Source: Rhodospirillaceae bacterium (GTDB taxonomy: Bacteria; Pseudomonadota; Alphaproteobacteria; Rhodospirillales; Rhodospirillaceae). Taken from it: DNA of 64,000 nt. Below, one piece after another: positions 16,751 to 25,423 of this stretch; the stretch's first letter is position 1; every line of letters begins with the position of its first letter. The notes beneath the pieces are model-generated. The model made no database searches, was not told the origin of the DNA, and worked only from the letters and a program-made list of their open reading frames with translations. Made by a program: the position numbers and the translations under genes. The stretch lies in contig JAVJSV010000012.1 of assembly GCA_040219235.1 (NCBI GenBank), forward strand, positions 620,001 through 684,000, in the 5' to 3' direction.

Positions 16751-17449
16751 TTAAGCAAGACCAAAAGGCACGCGTGCAACAACGTTCATTGGCTCTTGGC
16801 GGCTTTCTTGCGCCAGGACGGTTAATTCACGAATGATGCAATGCTGCGTAATGGCTGGTTTCGCCAATTGGGCAACTGTTGCTGTGATTTTTTCCCGTTC
16901 CTCATCGTCTTCAATACGATCTGTCAGTGGCACAAAGAACTGGAACTCTTCCATCACATAAGGATAGCCCCAGTGCTTCAGCATGCGCCGTTGGTAGACT
17001 GTTAACTTATCGTTGCGGTAGCGGTTATCCATGTTGATCGGCAACGGACGCCGATAACCTTCGAACACCCGCACACATTCTGATGCTAAACTGACCAGCT
17101 CGCGCGAGGGGACGGTGGTCCCGAGGGCGACAAACTTTCCAATGATATTGATTTCTAACTGAGGGATGTCGACCGGTCTAAGGTTCTTGGCAAACAGGTG
17201 TACCGTATCCATGAACCCGTTGAAAGAGGCCACGGTGTTGAGCTGGAATGGCGGTTTAAGCGTGCCGTGCAAGCCATCCGAGCGGCGCCAATGGGTTAAC
17301 TTTTTTAAACGCTCTGGCGTAATGCCGGGCACTTCAGGCTGTTCAAAGGTCTCGGACGACTCAATATCGCGCCCTAGCCAAGTTCTGCCGAAATCTGCGA
17401 GGGCACTGCCATTTTCTGGGACATAGCTTAAAGCATAACGTGCGGGCAT
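16751..17449 (-). CDS. DUF1045 protein (2H phosphoesterase superfamily-like)
   Basis: A 232-residue protein of the DUF1045 family, often called phosphonate metabolism protein because it accompanies phn genes. The typical lead-in ARYALSYVPENGSALADFG is followed by W-L-G-R-D and by GLHGTLKPPFQL, the first His-x-Thr motif of 2H phosphodiesterases. The C-terminal candidate is QHCIIRELTVL, which is a weak second motif. No phosphonate lyase genes are in the window, so the role here is open. It is divergent from the sphingolipid locus with 245 bases between. Confidence 0.75.
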   Translation of the reverse strand: MPARYALSYVPENGSALADFGRTWLGRDIESSETFEQPEVPGITPERLKKLTHWRRSDGLHGTLKPPFQLNTVASFNGFMDTVHLFAKNLRPVDIPQLEINIIGKFVALGTTVPSRELVSLASECVRVFEGYRRPLPINMDNRYRNDKLTVYQRRMLKHWGYPYVMEEFQFFVPLTDRIEDDEEREKITATVAQLAKPAITQHCIIRELTVLAQESRQEPMNVVARVPFGLA

Positions 17450-17630
17450 TCGGTATTTCCAAGCATAGAGGGTGTCGACAGATTAACCTGAACTGTTGAG
17501 AGTGGAACCCTTAAAGCGCTTTTTTACAGGCTTGAAGGGCAATAAATCATGGTTTCTTGACCCAATATTGAGCGCTTTCCGGAACAGACCATTGATGTGA
17601 TGATGTGACAAACTTGTTGCAAAGGTTGAT

Positions 17631-17658
17631 TTGACCAGATCATTTCTGCGTGTAGATA
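17631..17658 (+). promoter_or_regulatory. Candidate sigma-70 promoter of the sphingolipid operon
   Basis: TTGACC at 17631-17636 and TAGATA at 17653-17658, with a 16-base spacer, lie 36 bases before the ATG of the FAAL-like gene in an AT-richer intergenic stretch. The -35 box is good and the -10 box weak. This is pattern-based only. Confidence 0.3.
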
Positions 17659-17694
17659 AGTAAACTCATTATGTAAGGTTTCGCCGGACTCGCT

Positions 17695-19464
17695 ATGTCC
17701 TCAAACACGTCTCCCCCTATAGTGACAGAAGTTCTGTCGCCAACGCCAACTGATAATCGTGATCTCCAGAAGCGGTTAGCAGATTTTCCAACCTTACCCG
17801 ACGCCCTCGACTACGCGGCTCAGGGTGAAACCGGTTTCAATTTCTATTCGTCTAAAGGCGTCTTAACTGATGTTCTGACGTTTGCATATCTCAGAGCGCG
17901 GGCGCGCGTCGGGGCAAACTGTCTTGTCGGCGGTGGTGTGAAACCCGGAGATCGTGTGGCACTGCTGGCTGAGACAGCCCCTGGGTTTCTCACTGCCTTT
18001 TTTGCTTGCCAGTACGCGGGCGCGATTCCCGTTCCCATGCCCACGCCGGTCGCGTTTGGACGGCGTGATGCTTACGTCAGCCAGATCGCCAATCAGATCA
18101 CGTCCTCGGGCGCCGTCATGGTGATCGGCCCGAGAGATTATTTGCCCTTGGTGACGGAAGCGACAGCAGGGCTTGACCTCCTCATGGCTGGCACGGTCGA
18201 TGACTTGATGGCTCTGCCACAGGGTCAAGGCGCTGCACCCGGCGGGGCGCAGGATCTGTGTTATCTTCAATACAGTTCTGGCAGTACACGTTTCCCCAAA
18301 GGGGTTGCGGTCACGCATCATAATTTGATGGTCAATTGCGCAGCGATGAATGTCGCGGTTGGCAATGCACCCGGTGAGCGCGCTGTGTCTTGGCTACCGT
18401 TCTATCATGACATGGGTCTTGTGGGGTTCATGCTTGGCTGTCTCACAGCGCAGACCACGGTTGACTATCTGCCCACTGAAGACTTTGCCCGTCGGCCTTT
18501 AACCTGGCTGCGCATTATCAGTGAGAATAAGGGCACCATGTCCTACGGTCCCAGTTTTGGGTACGAGCTATGCAGTCGTAGGTTTGCTTCTGCCAGCGCC
18601 AGCGCACCTGATCTTGATTTGTCCAGCTGGCGCGTTGCTGGCATCGGGGGCGAGATGATCAAGCCGCAGGTCATGCGGGCGTTCGCTGATGTGTTTCGCC
18701 CTTGCGGATTTTCTGATCTTTCGTTCAATGCCTCTTATGGGCTGGCGGAATGTGTGCTTGGCGTCAGTTTCAGCACGCCTCAGACGGGTATGCGGTTGGA
18801 TCATATTTCCAAGCAGGAACTGGGTGATAACCATCGTGCTGTGCCGGTGCCCGATGATGGCACGGGGGTTGGCCGTACCTTTGTGGCTTGCGGTTTGGTG
18901 ATCCAAGGCCACACCGTTGAAATTCGCGATGAGGCAGACAACGCCCTGGCAGAACGCGAGGTTGGCCGTGTGTTTTTCTCCGGCGAGAGCGTCATGCAGG
19001 GCTATTACGGTGACCCTGAAGCGACGGCGGCGAGTATTCACGAGGGGTGGCTCGATACCGGCGATCTTGGATACTTCATTGGCAACGAATTGGTCATCGT
19101 TGGGCGCTCCAAAGATATGATGATCGTCAATGGGCGTAACTATTGGCCGCAAGACATTGAATGGACGGTCGAACGCATGGAGGGCATGCGCTCCGGTGAT
19201 GCAGCGGCGTTCACGCTTGAAAATGACGATGGCAGCGAGACGCCAACGCTGCTGGTACAGTGCCGACCATCTGCGGAAGAGGTTCGCATTGCTCTGGCGG
19301 CGGAGATTAAGGCGCGGGTGCAAGATCAAGTTGGCTTGGCTTGTGATGTGATTCTTGTGCCGCCACGGACTCTTCCCAAAACCTCTTCCGGTAAACTTGC
19401 ACGTGGCAAGGCTAAAGCAAACTTTCTCAAGGGTGAAATTCAACCGCTTGCAGATGGCGCGTAG
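17695..19464 (+). CDS. FAAL-like fatty acyl-AMP ligase/acyl-ACP synthetase of the sphingolipid locus
   Basis: A 589-residue adenylating enzyme of the fatty acyl-AMP ligase branch. It has LQYSSGSTRFPKGVAVTHHN (P-loop, residues 191-210), SWLPFYHDMGLVGFML, ASYGLAECVLGVSFS, GRSKDMMIVNGRNYWPQDIE and the lysine region LPKTSSGKLARGKAK. In Caulobacter the counterpart beside serine palmitoyltransferase is needed for ceramide synthesis and is thought to load a fatty acid onto the dedicated ACP. Here an ACP gene lies two genes downstream in the same direction, with gaps of 15 and about 110 bases, so an operon is likely. It acts in the cytoplasm. CoA as the final acceptor cannot be excluded. Confidence 0.85.
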   Translation: MSSNTSPPIVTEVLSPTPTDNRDLQKRLADFPTLPDALDYAAQGETGFNFYSSKGVLTDVLTFAYLRARARVGANCLVGGGVKPGDRVALLAETAPGFLTAFFACQYAGAIPVPMPTPVAFGRRDAYVSQIANQITSSGAVMVIGPRDYLPLVTEATAGLDLLMAGTVDDLMALPQGQGAAPGGAQDLCYLQYSSGSTRFPKGVAVTHHNLMVNCAAMNVAVGNAPGERAVSWLPFYHDMGLVGFMLGCLTAQTTVDYLPTEDFARRPLTWLRIISENKGTMSYGPSFGYELCSRRFASASASAPDLDLSSWRVAGIGGEMIKPQVMRAFADVFRPCGFSDLSFNASYGLAECVLGVSFSTPQTGMRLDHISKQELGDNHRAVPVPDDGTGVGRTFVACGLVIQGHTVEIRDEADNALAEREVGRVFFSGESVMQGYYGDPEATAASIHEGWLDTGDLGYFIGNELVIVGRSKDMMIVNGRNYWPQDIEWTVERMEGMRSGDAAAFTLENDDGSETPTLLVQCRPSAEEVRIALAAEIKARVQDQVGLACDVILVPPRTLPKTSSGKLARGKAKANFLKGEIQPLADGA

Positions 19465-19479
19465 CGTCTGCGTGTCCGA

Positions 19480-20424
19480 ATGACCACTCCTCTTACCATA
19501 GCCGTGACTGGTGCGACGGGGTTTCTAGGTCAGCATCTTCTCCGCCATCTCAGTGCAACAGGGCATATTGTCAGAGCTTTGACCCGGCGAGCCAAGCCGG
19601 GGGATGCTGATGCGAACCTGACTTGGATTAAGGGTGACCTTGAAAACGCTGAGGCGCTGAAAAACTTACTCACCGATGTTGATGTGGTTGTGCACGCTGC
19701 GGGTGCGATCAAAGCGCTGAACCGGGAAACGTTTTTCAAAATCAATCGCGAGGGCACCCGCGCGGTGTTGGCGGCGGCAAAAGCGGCAGGTGTACCAAAG
19801 TGCGTTCTGGTGTCGTCTCTCGCAGCCCGCGCGCCTGATCTGTCTTCTTATGCTGCCAGCAAGCGTGGTGCGGAACGCGTGGCTGAGGACTACGCGAATA
19901 ACCTAGAGGTTGTGATCCTGCGGCCACCGGCCATTTATGGGCCGGGTGATGACGAGACCGTCAGGTTGTTTCAAATGGCGGTAAACGGGTTTGTTTTGGC
20001 ACCGGCGTCCAAGGCGTCCCGGGCCTCGTTAATTCATGTGGGCGATGTAGCAACGGCCATTCTTGTCTGCTGCGAGCAGACGCAATCTCAGCTTATTTTG
20101 GAAATTGATGATGGCACGCCGGGCGGTCATACTTGGCATGATCTCGCTTTGGCTGCGGGTCTGGCGACCGGGCGCTCGGTCAAAATCGTTCATCTACCGG
20201 GTATTTTTGTGTGGATAATGGGTTTTTTGGGCACGCTTAAAGCTGCAATTACTAGGTCCCCCGCGATGTTAACCCTATCAAAAGCGCCCGAACTGCTCCA
20301 TCAGGACTGGGTTGTGACCGAGTCAGGGCCTCACGGATGGCATCCCAAATGGACGCTGGAAGCTGGCTTTAAGGACGCAATCGATTGGTATCACTCACAA
20401 AATGTTTTGAAACGTTACTTTTAA
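19480..20424 (+). CDS. cerR: NAD(P)-dependent epimerase/reductase, ceramide reductase-like
   Basis: A 314-residue extended short-chain dehydrogenase with the nucleotide motif TGATGFLGQHLL at residues 10-21 and the catalytic pair Y124/K128 in SSYAASKRG, preceded by SSLAARAPD. A hydrophobic stretch near residues 235-255 (IFVWIMGFLGTLKAAI) could associate with the membrane. In Caulobacter the gene at this position reduces the 3-keto group of the N-acylated intermediate. The role here is inferred from the position between the acyl activator and ACP/SPT. No signal peptide is visible. The start is an ATG 15 bases after the preceding stop with a weak ribosome site. Confidence 0.8.
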   Translation: MTTPLTIAVTGATGFLGQHLLRHLSATGHIVRALTRRAKPGDADANLTWIKGDLENAEALKNLLTDVDVVVHAAGAIKALNRETFFKINREGTRAVLAAAKAAGVPKCVLVSSLAARAPDLSSYAASKRGAERVAEDYANNLEVVILRPPAIYGPGDDETVRLFQMAVNGFVLAPASKASRASLIHVGDVATAILVCCEQTQSQLILEIDDGTPGGHTWHDLALAAGLATGRSVKIVHLPGIFVWIMGFLGTLKAAITRSPAMLTLSKAPELLHQDWVVTESGPHGWHPKWTLEAGFKDAIDWYHSQNVLKRYF

Positions 20425-20532
20425 AGTTACTTGTCACGGTTCTGTCATCCCACTTAAAAGTATACGTTGGACTGAAATGGGATGCGGGACTCAGGGCGTC
20501 GCCTAATCCCCAAATGCTAGAGGACTAATGAA

Positions 20533-20805
20533 ATGTCGGCTGAACCTAGCGACGGCGCGTCGCAAGACGTGCGAGCTTCGGTTCTGAAGGTTTTACAACC
20601 TTTTAACAAAACCGGCGTAACGCTTAAGGATGGGACTCGATTTACGGAAGACCTGAATTTCGATTCCCTGTTGGTCATGGAGTTCATTGCAGCTCTTGAG
20701 GATGAACTTGATATATCGGTGCCATTGAACGTGCTTCCGGATATCGAGACGGTGGGGCAATTGGTCGTCGCGACCGAACAGATTGTTAGGGAAGAACATG
20801 GCTGA
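20533..20805 (+). CDS. Dedicated acyl carrier protein of the sphingolipid locus
   Basis: A 90-residue acidic four-helix protein with the phosphopantetheine site FDSLLVMEF, Ser45, and the helix EDELDISVPLNVLPDIETVG. It differs from the housekeeping AcpP signature (DSLDTVEL). A carrier next to serine palmitoyltransferase is typical of alphaproteobacterial sphingolipid loci, where it supplies the acyl chain to SPT. The stop overlaps the SPT start by 8 bases, indicating translational coupling. Confidence 0.9.
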   Translation: MSAEPSDGASQDVRASVLKVLQPFNKTGVTLKDGTRFTEDLNFDSLLVMEFIAALEDELDISVPLNVLPDIETVGQLVVATEQIVREEHG

Positions 20806-22030
20806 TTTGTTTGATCGATTTGCGCCGCTTCTGGCGCGCCGCGAGGCGCTGGTGGGTGACGGCGGTCATGATCCGTTTCAGGTCCAGATGGACGAAATTC
20901 TGTCCCAGACCGAAGCCATGATTGGTGGCCGCCATACGATTTTAGCCGGCACCAACAATTACCTTGGTCTGACGTTTGCCCCTGAAGCGTTGCAAGCTGC
21001 GCATGATGCTTTGGATGCGGCAGGCACTGGCACCACCGGCAGTCGTGTCGCCAATGGCACCTACAGCGGTCATAAGGAACTTGAGCAAACCCTGTGCTCA
21101 TTCCTGGGTAAAGCCCACGCCATCGTGTTCTCCACGGGGTATCTTGCCAACCTGAGCATCTTGTCCACCTTGGTCGGCCCGGAAGATTACATCCTCATGG
21201 ATGCCGATTGCCACGCCAGCATTTACGATGGTGTGCGCATGGGGCAGGCTCAAATTATCCGCTTTAAGCACAATGATGCGGCTGATCTGGATAAGCGTTT
21301 GGCGCGCCTGTCCAAGAAACCGGGCAATAAACTCATCGTGGTTGAGGGCATTTATTCAATGCTCGGCGATAAAGCGCCTTTAAAAGAAATTGTCGACGTT
21401 AAAAAGAAATACGAAGACACCTACGTGTTGAGTGATGAAGCCCATTCTCTCGGTGTGCTCGGTCGGTATGGCCGTGGCTTGCCGGAAGAGTTAGGTGTTG
21501 AAGATGATGTCGATTTTATCGTCGGCACCTTCTCCAAGAGTGTTGGCACTGTTGGCGGCTTCTGTGTTTCCAATCATCCGCAGTTCGACCTTCTGCGTCT
21601 CGCCTGCCGCCCGTATATTTTCACTGCGTCTTTGCCGCCCTCCGTGGTGGCTTCGGCGCGCGTCGCTTTAGGCTTGGTCGAGAATGGTGGTGCCTTGCGC
21701 AAGCGCTTGATGCGCAATGCCGAGCGGTTGCACACCGGTCTTGCAGCCCTTGGCTTTACACTTGGCGGTGAACTCAGCCCCGTGGTTGCCGTGGTCGCCC
21801 CTGATGTTGAAACCGGTGTTGCCTTCTGGCGCGGCCTGATCGATGGTGGCGTCTACGTGAACCTCGCATTGCCACCGGCCACGCCGCACAATTACACGCT
21901 GTTGCGCTGCAGTCTGAGTGCAGTGCATACGCTTGAGCAGGTTGATCGCATCATCGAAGTGTTTGCCGGTGTGGCGGCTGAGCTCGGTGTCTTGCCTCCT
22001 CAGGCCAAACAGAAGGCTGCGATCGGTTAA
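20798..22030 (+). CDS. spt: Serine palmitoyltransferase (alpha-oxoamine synthase family)
   Basis: A 410-residue PLP enzyme that condenses L-serine with an acyl thioester to 3-ketosphinganine. Hallmarks are NNYLGLTF, the substrate-carboxylate region GTTGSRVANGTYSGH, H139 (DADCHAS) stacking on PLP, D213/H216 (SDEAHSLGVLG) and the Schiff-base Lys247 in VGTFSKSVGTVGG. It is soluble, like other bacterial SPTs. The KBL/BioF/HemA relatives share the fold, but the neighbouring ACP, acyl activator, reductase, kinase and N-acyltransferase argue for SPT. The ATG at 20798 has an AGGGA site inside the ACP gene. It is convergent with the nucleotidyltransferase gene. Confidence 0.9.
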   Translation: MADLFDRFAPLLARREALVGDGGHDPFQVQMDEILSQTEAMIGGRHTILAGTNNYLGLTFAPEALQAAHDALDAAGTGTTGSRVANGTYSGHKELEQTLCSFLGKAHAIVFSTGYLANLSILSTLVGPEDYILMDADCHASIYDGVRMGQAQIIRFKHNDAADLDKRLARLSKKPGNKLIVVEGIYSMLGDKAPLKEIVDVKKKYEDTYVLSDEAHSLGVLGRYGRGLPEELGVEDDVDFIVGTFSKSVGTVGGFCVSNHPQFDLLRLACRPYIFTASLPPSVVASARVALGLVENGGALRKRLMRNAERLHTGLAALGFTLGGELSPVVAVVAPDVETGVAFWRGLIDGGVYVNLALPPATPHNYTLLRCSLSAVHTLEQVDRIIEVFAGVAAELGVLPPQAKQKAAIG

Positions 22031-22062
22031 CGCGCTGGGTTATGTCGCTCGCCTAACTGCAT

Positions 22063-22079
22063 CGGCTTAATTTAAGCCG
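22063..22079. repeat. 17-base perfect palindrome between convergent genes
   Basis: CGGCTTAA and TTAAGCCG flank a single T, overlapping the stop codon of the nucleotidyltransferase gene in the 36-base convergent gap after spt. It may act as a small bidirectional terminator or a protein site; it has no T-run beyond the palindrome. Confidence 0.45.
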
Positions 22080-23002
22080 CCCTGCTGTTTTGTTTGCAGC
22101 AGTAACCTTAGTCCTGTACGCACCGGTGTGGCCCGTTCGCGGTCGGTGAGCTCTATTTTGACTCCCGAATGCCGTTCTATTTTCCATACCGCGTAGTCCA
22201 AGCCGCCTTTAAATGTGAAAGCGGCTTTGATCAGACGTGCGGCGTTCAAAAAGCGTCCCCACCAGCGCCGCAAGCGCCAGTCCCAAGGCCAACCCCAAGG
22301 CCAACCCCAATGCATGTGAGGTGAGGCTTGGCGTTCTGCTGCAGCATCAATGTTTAGATCGCGCAAGGCGGCCTGGCCGATTTTGATGAACCGGGCCTTT
22401 TGCAGATCAACAAGCTCGTTGGCTTTTGAGGGTGGCTCCGGGCGCAGTTCGGATTTATAGGTCGCGCGGAACGCTGTGATCCATAGATCCTCAACCTCAA
22501 ACGGCCCACCCATCAGGGGAACGGTTTTGCTCAAGAGTGTTCTCACCGCGCGGGCCAGGGCTTTTTCAACTGCCGTGCGTGCGCCTGCGGTGGCGGCGTA
22601 AACAAGGCCCGCCGGTTGCGCAAACCTTGCCCACAGCGCCGGAGCAAACGTTGTTTCTGAGGTGCCTCGGACGAAGGCTCCAAGGGTCATGACGGCCACT
22701 TTCGCGCGCACCACCCGGCCCTCAAAATCACATTCATGGTAATAGACGTTGGGCGGCAGAATTGTTCCGAAGGTGGCGCTGACCGCGCTGTTTAAGGCGG
22801 GCCGTAAAGCCTCAACCAACACATAAAAGTCGAGCATGAGGTCTTTGTCGGTGCCCAGTCGCAGGCACGATCCGTAAAACACAACAGCCTGTACGCCGCT
22901 TCCGTAAGTTTGTTTGAGGTGCTCAACCATTGCAGCCGCTGCCGGAAAGGGTGTGATTTTGCTTTCTTCCGCAATGAGGCTGTCGAGGGAGGATGTGGTC
23001 AT
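22067..23002 (-). CDS. Tam41-like nucleotidyltransferase of the sphingolipid locus (CpgA-like?)
   Basis: A 311-residue protein with a nucleotidyltransferase opening: AVVFYGSCLRLG (YGS at 43-45), then DLMLDFYVLVEAL with acidic residues at 52-58. It continues with EGRVVRAKVAVMTLGAFVRG. The order of motifs resembles the mitochondrial CDP-diacylglycerol synthase Tam41 (from memory, not aligned). Residues 231-248 are strikingly Trp-rich (HWGWPWGWPWDW..WW) and followed by a hydrophobic/basic stretch, suggesting membrane-surface binding. It lies 15 bases after the lipid kinase gene, so the two are one operon. In Caulobacter a kinase and two partners (CpgB, CpgA, CpgC) make ceramide phosphoglycerate; this protein could provide the head-group step (inference). 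Confidence 0.6.
   Translation of the reverse strand: MTTSSLDSLIAEESKITPFPAAAAMVEHLKQTYGSGVQAVVFYGSCLRLGTDKDLMLDFYVLVEALRPALNSAVSATFGTILPPNVYYHECDFEGRVVRAKVAVMTLGAFVRGTSETTFAPALWARFAQPAGLVYAATAGARTAVEKALARAVRTLLSKTVPLMGGPFEVEDLWITAFRATYKSELRPEPPSKANELVDLQKARFIKIGQAALRDLNIDAAAERQASPHMHWGWPWGWPWDWRLRRWWGRFLNAARLIKAAFTFKGGLDYAVWKIERHSGVKIELTDRERATPVRTGLRLLLQTKQQGGLN
22282..22305. repeat. In-frame 12-base tandem repeat encoding Gly-Trp-Pro-Trp
   Basis: Two exact copies of CCCAAGGCCAAC (22282-22293, 22294-22305), plus a partial third, lie inside the nucleotidyltransferase gene and encode repeated GWPW on the minus strand. The 12-base unit keeps the frame, so copy-number change would lengthen or shorten the Trp-rich segment by four residues. 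Confidence 0.7.
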
Positions 23003-23017
23003 TTTTCTACTATCTTC

Positions 23018-23959
23018 CTACCATCGCACGAAGGTCAGGGCTTGGCTGCTGTCCAGCCGGATCGGTGTGTCAGTATCCGTCTCGTAGATCTCGCCATCCA
23101 AGGTGTACGTCCCATCAAAAGAGAATGACACAGACTGTGTGCGGCGCACCGTCCGGTGCTTGGTCGCCTTAAATCTCCGCCGTAACAGTCCGGCAAAGGT
23201 CGAGAGCACAGGAATCGCCCCTGGGCGCAAACTGATATAGTTCATCGGGCCCCCGCCTCCGGAAGGGTGTGCACGCATGCCCAGCAGCATTTTATCCATG
23301 GTCGTGGCCATCACCACAAAGAAACGACCGTCTTCTGACCATCCTCCGTCTTCCGTGGTCACCCGCACCGTCCCACCCTGTGGCCCGGACCTCAGGGCCC
23401 GCCAAAGTAATAGGCACACAGCGGCGCTGTGAGAGAGCGTATTGGGCCACCCCAGAGGATAAATCTTGCGGCGGCAGTACAAAATACCGTCGACCACGTC
23501 TGCGCCGCCAAAAAACGCACCATGCTTTGGTGGGGCAGAGCCATGATACAGCGTCAGAATCGCTTGCGTATGCTGGGTACGCGGCAATGTGCCCTCGCCG
23601 CAATGCACCAATAACGCGGCCAAAGCCTCTCGCCGATCCCCCGTTAAACTCCAGGCCGCCGCAGTCATGTTGGTTTTGCCCGAGGGCAGCAGGGCGAGCG
23701 CGGGTAACGTGGTGTATGGTCCGTCATTTAACAGGCCGGAAAACACCAAACCAGCGGTGCCATCGCCGCCATCAATCGCTAACGTCTCAATGCCTGCCGT
23801 GGCGCAGTCTCTAAGGATGACGGGGATGTCCGCAACCTGATCGATCACATAGTGACGCACCCAGGTATGACCCGCGATGATATCCAGCAGCCAGGCGCCG
23901 TCAGCCTTATTCTGGGTGCTGAGATGATTGCTGATGATGGCGAGGCGGGGGGTGGTCAA
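23018..23959 (-). CDS. cpgB: Lipid kinase of the diacylglycerol/sphingosine kinase fold (ceramide kinase-like)
   Basis: A 313-residue protein of the DAGK catalytic-domain superfamily, with the nucleotide-binding GGDGT at residues 64-68 (LAIDGGDGTAGLVF) and SGKTNMTAAAW where other members have GTxND. The C-terminal beta domain ends with FDGTYTLDGEIYETD. The GTxN motif is altered to GKTNM, as in a divergent subfamily. Caulobacter CpgB, a ceramide kinase of this fold, is encoded beside its SPT, so phosphorylation of ceramide or a precursor is the best prediction. It is transcribed away from lptF and 15 bases ahead of the nucleotidyltransferase gene. Confidence 0.75.
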   Translation of the reverse strand: MTTPRLAIISNHLSTQNKADGAWLLDIIAGHTWVRHYVIDQVADIPVILRDCATAGIETLAIDGGDGTAGLVFSGLLNDGPYTTLPALALLPSGKTNMTAAAWSLTGDRREALAALLVHCGEGTLPRTQHTQAILTLYHGSAPPKHGAFFGGADVVDGILYCRRKIYPLGWPNTLSHSAAVCLLLWRALRSGPQGGTVRVTTEDGGWSEDGRFFVVMATTMDKMLLGMRAHPSGGGGPMNYISLRPGAIPVLSTFAGLLRRRFKATKHRTVRRTQSVSFSFDGTYTLDGEIYETDTDTPIRLDSSQALTFVRW

Positions 23960-24079
23960 AGCAGCGGAGCCTTAAAATTGGAGGAGGTCTCGAACCCATA
24001 CATAATGTTTCAAAAGCTTTGATTTGACGATATTGCATCCTGCCGCCATGTTGCCGTTGCTTGAAGATTCCCTACGAAA

Positions 24080-24097
24080 AACCGGAAACAACCGGTT
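24080..24097. promoter_or_regulatory. Inverted repeat in the kinase/lptF divergent region
   Basis: AACCGG (24080-24085) and CCGGTT (24092-24097) flank a 6-base loop, midway in the 210-base region between the divergent lipid kinase and lptF genes. It is a possible operator. A second small hairpin (CCGTC/GACGG) lies just before the lptF ribosome site. Confidence 0.35.
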
Positions 24098-24169
24098 ACG
24101 GGCAATTTTCTGGCGCTGACTCAGGGACCTGAAGGGCAAAGGCCGTCTGTAAGGACGGTCATAACGACC

Positions 24170-25411
24170 ATGTTCAAAGCGCTCGACATTTATCTCCTAC
24201 GGCAGATTATGCCAACCCTGCTTGTAACATTGCTGATCGCGGCGGTGATTCTGCTGCTCGAGCGCATGCTGCGGCTCTTGGATATTGCTGTTGGTAATGG
24301 CGTATCGACCCTGGTTGTTTTCCAGATGTTGTTTAACCTGATTCCCCATTACATCGGTTTGGCCTTGCCAGCGGCCCTGTTTTTGGGTGTGCTTCTCGCC
24401 TTTCGCAAGTTGTCGTCACAATCTGAACTGGATGCCATTCAATCCTCGGGGATTGGGTTGAGCCGTTTTATCCGCCCCGCCGTCATTCTTGGCCTGTTCA
24501 TGATGATCTTTAATTTGATTCTGGTGGGGTATTTGCAGCCGTTCAGCCGTTACGCCTATCGCGCGCTTCTGTTCAATGTCACCAGCGGTGTGCTGGAATC
24601 CGGCATTGGCGAAGGCGTCTTTATGGACCTGCCCAATGGCTACACCTTACGTGTCGAACAATCCCGTGGCGCTGGGCGCGAGTTGTACGGTGTGTTTGCC
24701 CACCAGCAAAAAGACGATGGCACCATCGTTACGTTAACGGCCAAGCGGGGCCGGTTGGTGTCAGGCGGTCCAGATAACCCAACCAGCCTTAGATTGTTTC
24801 AGGGCAACCGGTCTGAGTGGTCTCCGGGGGCGAGTTCGGCCAATACCGTCAGCTTTGATGCCTTTGACTGGCCGCTCAACCTTGATCAACTGATACGCTT
24901 TCGCATGCGTGGAGGTGATGAACGCGAGTTAACAATTGACGAGTTGTTGCGTGGCTACGTCAAAAACATGTCGGTCGATGAAAATGGGGTGAGGCTTGTC
25001 GCGGCCAATCCGGAGATCTATCCGGAGGACCGTGTGCCGCCCGCTGCCGCTGCCGCTGAACTGCATGGCCGTATTGTCTTCTCGTTATCGATTTTATTTT
25101 TACCGATGCTGGCGGCCCCGCTTGGCATCATGACTCACCGTGCCAGTAAATCCTTTGGTCTGGTCATCGGCTTGTTGACGCTGGTGGTCTACCATAAGAT
25201 TCTTGAGTTTAGCGAAGCCTATGCGACGGTGGGCGGCGTCGCGCCTGGGCCAGCGCTGTGGGTGCCCTTTGCCATATTTATTGCCGGCACATCCTATTTA
25301 TTTCTCAAAACAGAAGCGGTCGCAGGGGCAACGCCCATGCAGCGAATGGAAGACCGGTGGTCTGGACTGATCATCAGTATCATGCGTCTGTTTCGTAGAA
25401 GCCGCAGCTAG
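24170..25411 (+). CDS. lptF: LptF-like permease subunit (YjgP/YjgQ family)
   Basis: A 413-residue protein with three N-terminal membrane helices (starting IYLLRQIMPTLLVTLLIAAV), a periplasmic jellyroll-like domain (about residues 140-290) and three C-terminal helices. This is the LptF/LptG architecture, where two such proteins and the LptB ATPase extract lipid from the inner membrane. DIYLLRQIMPTLLVTLLIAA and SQSELDAIQSSGIGLSRF are family-typical. In most proteobacteria lptFG lie with lptD/surA or stand alone, while here they are inside a sphingolipid locus. It may be the general LPS exporter or a paralogue for sphingolipids. It is followed after 12 bases by lptG. Confidence 0.88.
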   Translation: MFKALDIYLLRQIMPTLLVTLLIAAVILLLERMLRLLDIAVGNGVSTLVVFQMLFNLIPHYIGLALPAALFLGVLLAFRKLSSQSELDAIQSSGIGLSRFIRPAVILGLFMMIFNLILVGYLQPFSRYAYRALLFNVTSGVLESGIGEGVFMDLPNGYTLRVEQSRGAGRELYGVFAHQQKDDGTIVTLTAKRGRLVSGGPDNPTSLRLFQGNRSEWSPGASSANTVSFDAFDWPLNLDQLIRFRMRGGDERELTIDELLRGYVKNMSVDENGVRLVAANPEIYPEDRVPPAAAAAELHGRIVFSLSILFLPMLAAPLGIMTHRASKSFGLVIGLLTLVVYHKILEFSEAYATVGGVAPGPALWVPFAIFIAGTSYLFLKTEAVAGATPMQRMEDRWSGLIISIMRLFRRSRS

Positions 25412-25423
25412 TAAGCTTATCCT

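Noticed and set aside
18568-19443. Open frame of about 290 codons opposite the FAAL-like gene
   Set aside because: The sense strand has all adenylation motifs; the antisense has none.
20798-22030. BioF, KBL or HemA assignment for the SPT gene
   Set aside because: The coupled ACP and surrounding ceramide genes favour SPT; no biotin, threonine or heme genes are near.
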